This document shows, one piece after another, positions 11,401 to 22,238 of a DNA stretch of 64,000 bases. Made by a program: the position numbers and the translations under genes. Position 1 is the first letter of the stretch; each line of letters opens with the position of its first letter. The notes under the pieces were generated by a model. The model did no database searches. It worked only from the letters and a program-made list of their open reading frames with translations, and was not told the origin of the DNA. The DNA is from Luzula sylvatica (Eukaryota; Streptophyta; Magnoliopsida; Poales; Juncaceae), in contig OX326956.1 in NCBI GenBank assembly GCA_946800325.1, forward strand, positions 12,751,167 to 12,815,166, given 5' to 3'.

Positions 11401-12434
11401 TGAAAGAAATACAGTTTCGGATCAACCGTAAAAGTGTACACGTGGATGAACGAATGTAAGCGTACATTTGTAGCCATAACTTTCAGTAAGAAAATCCGAT
11501 TTGAATGGTTCAAATTGGGTTAGATAGATAATTAGATTATCTATAACCTTCATGTAGAAATATATTTCATATGAACGAAGTATCAATGTCGTTTATGTGA
11601 AATACCGAAAGGGTGCAACAGTATGACATACAGTTATTAAAACAGTCATAACTTTTGCATACGAACTCCAATTGGGCTGGGACAAATTGGGTTTTGTAGA
11701 TAATTAGATTGTCTACAACTTTCTTGTTGGGTCATTGTCTGTCAGAGAAATTTATCAATTTCGTCTGGACAGAATACTGAACAGGTTCATGCAGTTTTCT
11801 GTGTGAAAGGGTGTATATTGGATATACATGCCTTTTGGCTAATCCTGATCCTATTAGATATAAATAGGATACTTTCTCTCTCCTTACTAAGCAATTCAAT
11901 CAGATTATTCTGCCAAAGACACAAGAGAAAAAGAACAAATTCAGATTTGATCTTTTGTGAGTGAAAATTTGCGAAAAGAGAGAAATCGAGAAATGAGTTT
12001 CTCGAGTGATAGAGAATCGATTAGATCGAGCAAGTTCGCCGGTGCATCGTCTAGGCAGGTGCATCCGCGACCGACGTCTTACGAATCATCGTGGATACAA
12101 GTAGAGGAGTGACGTTTGTGACTCTTCGATTGTGATCGACTCGAGTAAGAAAGACGGTGGAAACGCTTGGACGCACGAGGACGAAGTCGAGTGAACCGGC
12201 GTAGCAAACGATTGGTGAAGGACGCGTGGTATGGGACGCGCGGATTGTCACCAACGTGACAGGAAATAGAAGGCGGCGATCAACCCTTCGTGTGCCATCA
12301 ATTTGGCACTGGTATAGATCTATCCTTCTAATTGCATCGTACTCTCGAAGTCGTGGCGTGATCTCGGGAATCGGGGAATCGGACCGGGCCTTCATTCCGC
12401 TGTGCGGGCCCGGGGTCGAGGATATTCCCCTTCA
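11401..12434 (+). repeat. B2 LTR, left copy
   Basis: 1034-bp LTR from TGAAAGAAATACAG to TATTCCCCTTCA. It has a polypurine tract on its left and a primer-binding site on its right, so it serves as 3' LTR of one unit and 5' LTR of the next. By eye it differs from the 29088-30121 copy at about 6 positions. Two half-modules of about 180 bp each carry an AGATAATNAGATTATCT-type dyad. Open frames inside it (12051-12573) are shadows. Confidence 0.85.
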
Positions 12435-12435
12435 G

Positions 12436-12447
12436 TGGTATCAGAGC
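12436..12447 (+). other. Primer-binding site of B2
   Basis: TGGTATCAGAGC, one base after the LTR; the same initiator-Met tRNA site as in elements A and C. Confidence 0.88.
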
Positions 12448-14645
12448 GATCGCCATCGATTCGAGGGTCGAATCATAGTCGTATATTCGATATACGCACG
12501 GGTTATCAAAGTTCGTACCCGTTTGCATGATGATAGATATAGAGATTCCAATTTCGTTCAAAATCACAAGTAGAATTCACTAGAGATCGATCAAAAGTTG
12601 ATTGAGAGTATCTAGGAATGATCGTGAAAAGGTTTAATGATTGATCGTTTTGGAAACGAGCGAAAACGGAAGAAACGGCAAAATCTGCAGAAAATTAGAA
12701 TACGAAACAGTGAGTAAAACTAAGATAATTTTCAGTGGGAAACTCCAAATTGATTGGATCAAATTGGCGTAGTTCGATAATGAGATTATCTATGACTTTG
12801 ATACAGAAAGTTGTTTCATTTGAACGACTTATCAGTGTCGTTTTTATGGAATACTGAAAGGGTGCGACTGTTTGACATACAGAGACTAAAACGTCCGTAT
12901 ATTTCGCATCGAAACTCCAATTGAATTCAATCCAATTGGGTTAGTTAGATACTAAGATTATCTAGAACTTTAGTTCACGTTCAAAGTCGGTTGGAACAAT
13001 TTAATATTTTCGTTTCAACAGAATACTGAAAAGGTGTCTGTAGTTTTCTGGTTGAAAAGATGTCTATTGGATATACTTACCTTTTCATTTGTCCGTATTT
13101 TACTAACACTGGTATAACTTTCAGTAGGAAACTCCGATTTGAATGGTTCAAATTGGGGTAGTTAGATAATGAGATTATCTAGAACTTTCATGTTGTAATA
13201 TATTTCATTTAAGTGAAGTATCAGTGTCGTTCTAATGAAATACCGAAAGGGTGCGACAGTTTGACATAAAGTCAGTAAAACGGCCGTAACTTTCGGATCC
13301 GAACTCCAATTGGGCTGGGACAAATTGGTTTGGAAAGATAATAAGATTATCTACAACTTTCTTGTTAGTTGATTTTCTATTAGAGGAATTTACCATTTTC
13401 GTTCTGACAGATTATTGAAAGGGTATATGCAGTTTTCTGTTTGAAAAGGTGTATATGAAATATACATACCTTTGGGCCTATCTTTATCTCTAATCAATTA
13501 ATTCTATCATACTAGCATATTAGATAATTAATTATTTAGAATAATTAGTCTCCCTAAAAAAATCATATGCATATTGAAAATCTTGTGATAGTGATATAAT
13601 ATGATTGTGTCACGAATTTAGAAACATGCAATGGAGTGATCCCTCATAATATTTAAGTCATGGAAATGCTTTCCATATCCACAACCACCGAGTTTGGTGA
13701 TTACGTTTCATGTGGGTTCAGGCTAAAGTCGGGCACGTGATATTGTAACCATCGAAAGGTTGGCAAGCGTTAAATCGGGACTTGTGAGGCACAGGCTAAA
13801 GTCGACTCACTAGTATCTTATTTGAACGATACGTTGGAGATGGTTGTGACTTAACCGTCCAGGCCAATCAGATTGGAGTTCGGGGCATAGATAGGATGCA
13901 CACACGGAACTGGGATTGTATGGGATACGATCCATCACCGAAATCCTATAAAGGTTCAAGAGTCGTATTGGATACGATTGGATATAATCCTACCTAAATA
14001 ACGGGATCCCACCCGATAGGCTAAAGTCACTTGTGGGAGGAACGGAAATATGGGTCTTGAGTGTTATGGACTTGGAGTCCCGTATCGGTATGAGGATTAT
14101 CGATTCGATAAAAATAACACATTCATATAATTATCATATAAGCATATAGATTAAGTACGCACGGTTAGGAGTTAATCTTCATCATCCGTTTAGAATTATG
14201 TTTTCAAGCAACACAAAATATATCGATGAGATCGATATGATAGATGGCTTTTGGGCCAGAATTACCGTCATTAACCTTGATAGTCAAAGAATAGTTCTTA
14301 GACTTAAAGGAACGTGTTGGACACGGAAATGGTAGATTCGGGGCTCGAGGCATTGGCTTTAGAGAAAGCCGAGTTCGATAAACTTTAAGAAGGAATCGAA
14401 CGATATTACGTGCCTTGTGGTGGCATGTATAGACGCATATTCTCAAAATTGTTTTGAGAATTCGGGTGTATATGAAAGTAAAACACAGCTCTCATGAAAT
14501 AGTTTCAAGAGTTAGAGCGCGTTGAATGATTCAATGCGGCTTAAAGAGTAGGTTAATTTTGAGACGCCTTATGGGTCTTGGATTAACACTCGTGTGTTGA
14601 TGGTACGAGATTTGATCGTCGTGACCGAATATCATATGCATTCGA
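12448..14645 (+). pseudogene. B2 leader and broken gag start
   Basis: A leader of about 1.7 kb contains two tandem copies (about 388 bp apart) of a unit also present in the B2 LTR, each with two AGATAATNAGATTATCT-like dyads and CAAATTGG motifs. From 13560 the leader matches the leader of element C. From about 14200 a decayed gag follows; fragments such as AFDKL correspond to C gag residues 63-67. Stops occur in all frames. Element C interrupts it at 14646 and gag resumes at 23214. Confidence 0.7.
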
Positions 14646-15620
14646 TGTTGGGTATCGGCGTCACTACCGAGCCCCGCGCAGCAGATTGTGAGGCCCGGCC
14701 CGACCCGATCCCGAGGACCACATCAACGACCCGAAAGTACGAATCATGAAATGCATCTAACCTATGAAATTAACGCTTAATTCATAGAGAATCATACCGC
14801 GTGAAATTGATCACGGAGACAGGTTGACTCTATTAGCTGCTGCTTGCTTCGCTCTTTGCTTCGATCCCGGCGACACACACGTCCCACGCCCGCGTGATTC
14901 GACACCTTGTTCGAAGCTCCTATTTGTCGTATACAACCGGAATTTATCCGATTCGTCTTCGACCTTGCTCAACTTAGCTCTCGTTAGATCACAGTCCAGA
15001 ATCTCAGTTGAGATTCCTCTACTCGTATCCACCTCGAGCTCGCGTCTTTCGGTTGCGGCGAATTCCCCTAAAATTCCCGCAAGCTTGCTTAAATCTAATC
15101 TCTATTCTCCACTAACTTGTCTCACAAGTTCTCTCTATTCTCTACTAGAATTAGGTCTGGCAGCCAGAGAGAGAGAGGAAGAAGAATCCACAGATCTTAT
15201 ATTAATCTGAGAGTTAATGGTGTATTAATGAGTATCAGAAACTGCTAATCCAGAATTCGGATTACTGTGCGTCATGACGCACGATATGGTGCGTCATGAC
15301 GCACAAGTCACATTTACTTGGATATAGCCGTTACACAGTGTACCGTCATGACGCACGATAACGTCCGTCATGACGCACCACTCATGTGTACCGTCATGAC
15401 GCAAGATAACTTGCGTCATGACGCACTACTCACAGATTGGCTTTCTCAGAATTACTCTATTGTGCGTCATGACGCACAATTTGGTGCGTCATGACGCACC
15501 ATGTAATTTCTGCCAGATTTGCATAATCTTATTATGCATCCAATCGTTCCGACGAACACGTATGTTTGTCTACACTCATTTGTACATTCAACTAGTTGAT
15601 CTGTAACTGTATTTCCTTCA
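14646..15620 (-). repeat. 3' LTR of Copia C
   Basis: 975 bp, TGTTGGGTATCGG...ATTTCCTTCA as written on the plus strand. It contains eight CGTCATGACG dyads at 15267-15500 as four doublets, each with 22 bp start to start. The 128-codon frame 14824-15210 is repeated identically in the other LTR and is not a gene. Confidence 0.93.
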
Positions 15621-15632
15621 GTCTCCCACTCA
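15621..15632 (-). other. Polypurine tract of Copia C
   Basis: On the minus strand GAGTGGGAGAC directly precedes the 3' LTR; it is nearly the same sequence as the B2 tract. Confidence 0.75.
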
Positions 15633-16732
15633 GTTCAAGATCCAACTAAAGAAAGTACTAGCGTACATCTCATGTACACATAACCTCAGAGATTGAAATT
15701 TAAGCCCGAAATAAGACAGCTCTATGTGTGACCGCGTAGGTTCGTATCAAGCAATGGTAGCAAACTTATGCCCAAGTTTACGGGCTCATGAGAGGGATCT
15801 AGGAAGAAATCCATCATAGCTTTCCCACGTTGAAAACGAAAATGATTGTGATCATTTATACCCATCTCGAACGGTGGTGTTTAGTTCTCTTGTTCACGAT
15901 ATCCGTCAATCAAAAGGCACGGTAATAGTCATCCTTATAATTTGATTGACTAAACTTATTGTCTCGATACCGAATTGAATCAACAAACACAATCGATATT
16001 AACAATTTAATATCATTGACTCTGGCCAGAGATTTCGTTGATCAATTCATCGATAGGCCTAAGGGATATCTCTTTCTCTCGAAAGGAACAATTTCTATCT
16101 TGATGACTCACATCAAATTCCGTGTTTCAGATAATACCCGATCATAATCCCATGACCATCCTTTTACATATGGTGGAAGATTATATCTAAGCGTTATGTT
16201 ACGCACGAAAAAATGATCCATGATCATCTCAAGTGTGAAGAACTAAGACCCCATTCGTTACGATTCCATCTACAATGACTAAACCATGTCATGATATCGC
16301 ACTTTTGGTCAAGTCACAATATGCATAGCCTAATGCATATCCATATTCCCGATTTGACAAACTCTTTGTCCTATGATTAGCAAAACATAAACATCACCTC
16401 GGCGAATATGCTAGTGTACATGTTAGTCTATTATCTTATAATAGATATACTTATCACATAAGTATCCTAATCATGACTAGGGACGTTTTTGAAATATAAC
16501 TTTTGAAATGTGACGGTTTTACTTAGCATGATCACGTATCATGTAGACGCTCACACAAGTTATAAATCAAGGTTCGTGTAATCATATTACACAACCACGC
16601 ACAAGTTTTCATATAAGAGATAAATGCAAATGAAATATAAAATTTTTGAAATTGCATTAATATAGCATAAAGTCTTGGGTGATACATCGTTTACAACAAA
16701 TAACTCATCATAACAACTATTGTTTTAGATAA
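15633..16732 (-). other. 3' noncoding region of Copia C
   Basis: About 1.1 kb between the RNase H stop codon and the polypurine tract. It matches the corresponding B2 tails (10230-11390 and 27920-29080) at moderate similarity. No frame of note. Confidence 0.6.
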
Positions 16733-18357
16733 CTACAAACCAACTTCCTCCTCTAGGTATCTCAAACCTATAGTTCTAGCATGACGATCATGCTTCGCAA
16801 TTGGAAGAGGTTTCGTAAACGGATCTGCCACATTCTCGTCAGTATCAATCTTCAAAATCACAACATCCTGCCTATGTAAAATCTCACGAATCAAGTGAAA
16901 TTTACGCAAGATGTGTTTGGAGCGATGATGCGATCTCGGTTCCTTGGCCTGTGCTATTGCTCCAGTGTTGTCACAATACACAGCCACGGGTTCCGAGATG
17001 CTCGGTACGACACCAAGTTCAGTCACGAACTTCTTGACCCAAACCGCCTCCTTTGCGGCTTCTGAAGCCGCGATGTATTCTGCTTCCGTCGTAGAGTCAG
17101 CAACTGTCGGTTGTTTGGAACTCTTCCATATAACCGCGCCACCGTTCAAACAAAACACATACCCACTTTGTGATCGAAAATCATCGGTACATGTTTGGAA
17201 ACTGGCATCAGTGTAACCTGTTACAACCAATCCATTATCCTTGCCACCATACACTAAAAACTGATCCTTAGTTCTTCGTAAGTACTTGAGGATAGTTTTC
17301 ACGGCTTGCCAATGTGGATCACCTGGATTCGATTGGTAACGTGATAAGAGGCTCAATGCATACGATACGTCAGGTCTCGTACAGATCATGGCATACATGA
17401 TAGATCCAACCGCCGAAGCGTATGGAACCTTATCCATGTTACTTTTCTCTTCGCTCGATGTCGGACATTGAGCTTTCGAAAAGTTTATACCACTCGACAT
17501 GGGAAGAAACCCTTTCTTAGAGTTTTGCATGAAAAATCTTTTCAGCACCTTGTCGATGTACGTACTCTGACTTAGGCCGAGGAGTCTCTTGGATCTATCT
17601 CTATAGATCCTCACGCCTAAAATATAGGCGGCCTCTCCTAAATCTTTCATAGCGAAACGAGTATTCAAATACTTCTTAACATCCGATAACATCGGAATGT
17701 CGTTTCCTATGATTAATATATCGTCCACATAAAGAACAAGAAATACTACGCGGCTCCCACTAACCTTCTTATATACACAAGGTTCTTCTTCGTTCTTGAT
17801 AAAATCATACTCGCTTATGACTTCATCAAAACGAATATTCCAACTCCGAGAAGCTTGTTTCAGTCCATATATGGACCTTTGAAGCTTGCATACTCTATTA
17901 GGATTCTTTGGATCGATAAAACCTTCGGGTTGTGTCATGTACACATCCTCCGATAATTTCCCGTTAAGGAAAGCGGTTTTAACATCCATTTGCCATATCT
18001 CATAGTCATAATATGCGGCTATGGCAAGAATAATCCTTATAGACTTAAGCATGGCTACCGGCGAAAACGTTTCATCATAGTCAACACCATGAATTTGCTT
18101 GAAACCTTTCGCTACCAACCGTGCTTTGTAAGTATGCACATTCCCATCCATGTCGGTTTTCTTCTTGAAAACCCACTTACACCCGACGGGTTTAACCAAG
18201 GGTGGTGGATCAATCAAGTTCCAAACTTGATTATCATACATGGATTGGATCTCGGACTTCATGGCATCATGCCATTTGTCGGAATCTTCGCTCAACATAG
18301 CATCTTTGTAGGTTGTCGGCTCATCATCTATGAGTTCGACGTTGCCTTCATCAGTCA
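16733..18357 (-). CDS. pol: Copia C reverse transcriptase-RNase H part of pol
   Basis: 540-residue frame with a complete Copia RT: PVGCKWVFKKK near residue 57, catalytic Asp in QMDVKTAFL (about 125) and YVDD at 210-213, then RNase H with Asp in TGYTDASF (about 384), Glu in STTEAEYIA (about 427) and Asp in VYCDNTGA (about 463). It ends shortly after KPLP, as usual for this family. It makes new DNA copies from element RNA in virus-like particles. It has no start codon of its own (the frame opens with GTG inside the upstream TGA stop region). In Copia, RT is normally translated as part of one polyprotein with gag-protease-integrase, so this is the downstream half of a split frame. Confidence 0.9.
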
Positions 18358-20706
18358 CGATAAATCCATATCGTACTGGTTCCAGCCGGGTCCTACTAGA
18401 CCTACGAGAGCACCTTGTGCTATTGGCTCGACATCCTCAACTATTGATGGATTCGGGTCAACATCCATCGGTTCAATGTTTATTTCTGAATCTCGAACCT
18501 CTTCGAGATCAATTTTACTCCCACTAGCTCGTTGAGATATAAAATCCTCCTCCAAGAAGGTACCTCTTCGAGCTACGAAAACCTTGTTTTCCTCGGGATT
18601 GTAGAAATAATATCCTTTAGTTTCCTTAGGATATCCTACAAATAAACATTTTTCAGATTTGGGTTCGAGTTTATCCGAAAACATTTTTCGAACATAAACA
18701 TCACATCCCCAAATTCTAATAAAAGATAACACCGGAGGTTGTCCGGTCCACATCTCATATGGTGTCTTTTGAACCGATTTAGAAGGTAAGCGGTTTATCA
18801 AAAAAGCCGCTGTCTCAAGGGCATATCCCCAAAACGATTTTGGGAGACTAGTTTGACTCATCATAGATCGAACCATATTCAATAAGGTCCGATTCCTCCT
18901 CTCGGACACGCCATTCCATTGAGGCGTTCCAGGTGGAGTCAATTGTGAAACGATTCCACAATCTTTGAGATGATCTTCAAACTCATAGCTCAAATACTCG
19001 CCTCCTCGATCTGATCGAAGTGCTTTGATTGTCTTGCCAAGTTGATTTTGAACCTCATTCTGAAATTCTTTGAACTTTTCAAAAGATTCAGATTTGTTAC
19101 GCATTAAGTAGATATACCCATATCTACTAAAATCATCCGTAAACGTTATGAAGTATCGATAACCTCCTCTTGCCTCGGTACTCATTGGACCACATACATC
19201 AGAATGTATAAGTTCCAATAGTTCCTTGGACCTTTCTCCAACTTTTGAGAATGGTGCTTTTGTCATCTTGCCAAGTAAACAAGATTCGCATTGTCCATAT
19301 GAATCAAATTCAAATGAATCCAAAAGTCCATCCTTATGGAGTTTTGAGATGCGCTTCTCGTTTATATGGCCAAGTCGACAATGCCAAAAGTAAGTTTTAC
19401 TATCGACTTTAGGTTTAATCCGATTCGTGTTTATATTATAGATTGATTTATCATTTGTGTAATTCATATCTAAAATGTAAAGACCATTTTCTAATAGAAC
19501 ATTTCCATAGAATAAATTATCCTTACAAATAGAAAATTCATTATTCTTAATAATAAATTCATAACCATCATTAGCTAGTCTAGACACACTAATAATGTTC
19601 TTACACAAACTTGGAACAAAATAACAATTATTTAGTTCTAAAATAAATCCACTCGGTAAAGTAATAAAAATATCTCCGACGGCCAATGCAGCAACGCTTG
19701 CTCCATTCCCTACTCGAAAATCCACTTCACCGCGTGTTAACTTCCTTCTATTTTGAAGAACCTGCATATTTCGACAAATATGAGTTCCACAACCGGTATC
19801 TAATACCCAATTGTCCAAAATTGAAATGTTAACATCTATAATAGTCATACCTGCGGTTCCGGCTTCCAAAGCCTTCCCCTTGCTTTTCTTCACCTCCTCG
19901 AGGTAAATCTTGCAATTTCTCTTCCAATGCCCAGTCTTTTTGCAATGGAAGCAGGTGACATCCTCAGATTTCTCCTTTCCTTTAGTCTTCGGTTTGGACA
20001 ACGACTTGCCCGCACCGCCCTTGGACTTTTGTTTCTTACGAATCCCACCTTGAATCATGAGGACATCCCTAGCAACTCTTGCTTTGGGTTCCCCCGATGC
20101 CTTAAGCATCTCCGACTCAAAGTTCTTGAGCATCCCATGGAGCTCGGGAATCGTCTTGTTCATCGAATGCATATGATAGTTCGTTACGAAAGTTGAAAAA
20201 ATCGGTGGCAATGCACATAAGATCAAATCTTGTTGCATTATTGGTGACACCTTTTCTCCCAATTTCTCGAGACGATCAATCAATGATTGTACCTTTAACA
20301 CGTGAGTGCTAACCGAAGATCCGTTAGGCATCTTACAGTTAACCAACTCCTTTAACGTATTGAACCTTTCAATGCGTTCTTGCTCTTGGAACATTTCCTT
20401 GAGCGTGGCGTTAATTTCGTACGCATCCGAATCCTCGAACTGCTTCTGCAAGTTCGCGTCCATACATGCCAACATGAGGCACGTCACGTCATTTGACTCC
20501 TTCTTAAGTTTGTCAAATGCCGCCTTTTCTTCGGGCGAAGCGTTCTCGTCGGGAGTAACCATCTTCGTGTCTAACACGTGACTTTTGCACTCTTGCCTAA
20601 GAACAATTCTTAGGTTACGGTGCCAGTCAAGATAGTTCTTGCCGACTAGCTTCTCCCTCTCCAATACCGATCTAATCGACATTGAGTTGGTGTTGCTTGA
20701 TGTCAT
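18355..20706 (-). CDS. gag-pol: Copia C gag-protease-integrase
   Basis: 783-residue frame starting at an ATG at 20706. In order: gag core (1-230), CCHC knuckle CFHCKKTGHWKRNC (252-265), aspartic protease motif WVLDTGCGTH (300-309), GAG-pre-integrase zinc site H442/H447/C473/C476, and an integrase core with D503 (HSDVCGPM), D566 (RSDRGGEY) and E602 (NGVSERRN), the D,D35E triad. The C-terminal part matches the usual Copia linker (KCLFVGYPKETKGY). The frame then slips after about residue 765 and stops at 18355, before RT. The slip lies in the weakly conserved linker. Everything else looks functional. Confidence 0.92.
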   Translation of the reverse strand: MTSSNTNSMSIRSVLEREKLVGKNYLDWHRNLRIVLRQECKSHVLDTKMVTPDENASPEEKAAFDKLKKESNDVTCLMLACMDANLQKQFEDSDAYEINATLKEMFQEQERIERFNTLKELVNCKMPNGSSVSTHVLKVQSLIDRLEKLGEKVSPIMQQDLILCALPPIFSTFVTNYHMHSMNKTIPELHGMLKNFESEMLKASGEPKARVARDVLMIQGGIRKKQKSKGGAGKSLSKPKTKGKEKSEDVTCFHCKKTGHWKRNCKIYLEEVKKSKGKALEAGTAGMTIIDVNISILDNWVLDTGCGTHICRNMQVLQNRRKLTRGEVDFRVGNGASVAALAVGDIFITLPSGFILELNNCYFVPSLCKNIISVSRLANDGYEFIIKNNEFSICKDNLFYGNVLLENGLYILDMNYTNDKSIYNINTNRIKPKVDSKTYFWHCRLGHINEKRISKLHKDGLLDSFEFDSYGQCESCLLGKMTKAPFSKVGERSKELLELIHSDVCGPMSTEARGGYRYFITFTDDFSRYGYIYLMRNKSESFEKFKEFQNEVQNQLGKTIKALRSDRGGEYLSYEFEDHLKDCGIVSQLTPPGTPQWNGVSERRNRTLLNMVRSMMSQTSLPKSFWGYALETAAFLINRLPSKSVQKTPYEMWTGQPPVLSFIRIWGCDVYVRKMFSDKLEPKSEKCLFVGYPKETKGYYFYNPEENKVFVARRGTFLEEDFISQRASGSKIDLEEVRDSEINIEPMDVDPNPSIVEDVEPIAQGALVGLVGPGWNQYDMDLS

Positions 20707-22225
20707 GATTGCTACAACGAAAAATACTTTAAAATGAGATTGATACTGATATGTGCGAACTTATGCTATATGCTTATATGATGATATGAAATATGTTACT
20801 TTTATCAAATCAATAACCCTAATATTGATTCGGGATTCTAAATCCAATAACACTTCAAGACCCATATTTCATGATCCTCCCACAAGTGACTTTGGCCGAC
20901 AAATGGGATCTCACTATTTAGGTAGGATAAATCCAATCGCATCCAATACGACTCTTGACCTTTTATAGGATTTCGGTATCGAAGCATATCATATATGATT
21001 CAAATTCCGTTTGTGCATCCTAACTATGCCCCGAACCCCAATCGGATTGGCTTGGACGGTTAAATCACAACCATGATCACATATCGTTCAATTGAACTAC
21101 AAATGCGCCCGACTTTGGCCTGAACCCGCATTTGTCCCCAATTAACGCTTGCCTCTCACGTTGATACATACAACAATGCACGCCCGACTTTGGCCTGAAA
21201 CCGTGCAAGGTGTGATGACCAACCTCGGAGGTTGTGAACATGGAAGGCATTTCATGACTTAAGTATTATGCAGGGATTTATGTGATATAATCTAATTATA
21301 TCAATAAGCAAGTATATCATGATGAATGAACATAATTAATAATGATTAGAACCACAATTAAATAAATCAAGAAAAATTACACTGTGCGTCACGACGCAAC
21401 ATAACGTCCGTCATGACGCACCGTACTAAAATGGACTTCCATTGACTTCCGTCATGACGCAACATAACGTGCGTCACGACGGACTTCACAGGTCCGTCAT
21501 GACGCCAGACAGTGCGTCACGACGGACCATACAAAACAATTTTGTTGTCTATTCCAGAAACTATTTCAGGTTCCTCCGTCATGACGGTTGGTTACTACCG
21601 TCACGACGGACCGTGTTCTTCCGTCATGATGCCAGACGGTGCGTCATGACGGACTGTACAAAACCATTTTGTCCAGATTTCCAGAAACTTTTTGAGGTTC
21701 TTCCGTCATGATGGTTGGTTATACCGTCACGACGGACTGTTCTGGTCCGTCATGACGCCAGAGGGTGCGTCATGACGCACTGAACAAAACCATTTTGTTC
21801 AGTTTGCCAGAAACTTTTTGGACTTCTACCGTCACGACGCACCAAACGGTCCGTCATGATGGTACGCATTTACACAGTGCGTCATGACGCACAACTTTTG
21901 TGCGTCACGACGGACTGAGTAACGCCTCAGATCCAACTCTTGGATTTCCCGTGTGCGTCATGACGCACCATATCGTGCGTCATGACGCACCAGACCTGAA
22001 ATTCAGTTTTATTTTGTAATTTTAACAGATTTTAATCGTTTCAAAAACGATTAATCATGAACAATTCATGATTACTTCTAGATTCTTTTGATCATCTCAT
22101 GATCAAATACTAGTAAGATTTCTATGGTCCTAATTTTACAACTACATGATTATGTCCTAAAATTCTACATGAAATTCCGAATAACACTTATTCGAAATCG
22201 ATTCGACGATCGAATCGTGACGATC
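20707..22225 (-). promoter_or_regulatory. Leader of Copia C with dyad array
   Basis: 1.5-kb untranslated leader between primer-binding site and gag. 20750-21300 matches the B2 leader. 21384-21990 is an array of about 20 CGTCATGACG/CGTCACGACG dyads. Part of it is a higher-order tandem repeat of about 126 bp (landmark AAAACCATTTTGT at about 21533, 21660 and 21786) with four dyads per unit. Neighbour spacings are 20, 22 or 23 bp. The role is unknown; packaging, translation control or transcriptional enhancer are possibilities. Confidence 0.75.
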
Positions 22226-22237
22226 GCTCTGATACCA
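22226..22237 (-). other. Primer-binding site of Copia C
   Basis: GCTCTGATACCA on the plus strand is the reverse complement of TGGTATCAGAGC. It is separated from the 5' LTR by one base, which fixes element orientation. Confidence 0.9.
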
Positions 22238-22238
22238 C

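Noticed and set aside
12051..12573. Frames of 114 and 115 codons (also 29738-30152)
   Set aside because: Overlapping frames on opposite strands inside B2 LTR/leader DNA; no recognisable domain.
14824..15210. 128-codon frame, repeated at 22417-22803
   Set aside because: Identical in both C LTRs, no domain, and it spans the R-U5 region; a by-product of the LTR.
18340..18430. Programmed frameshift in element C
   Set aside because: No obvious slippery site, and Copia elements of this kind normally use one frame; a random indel is the simpler reading.
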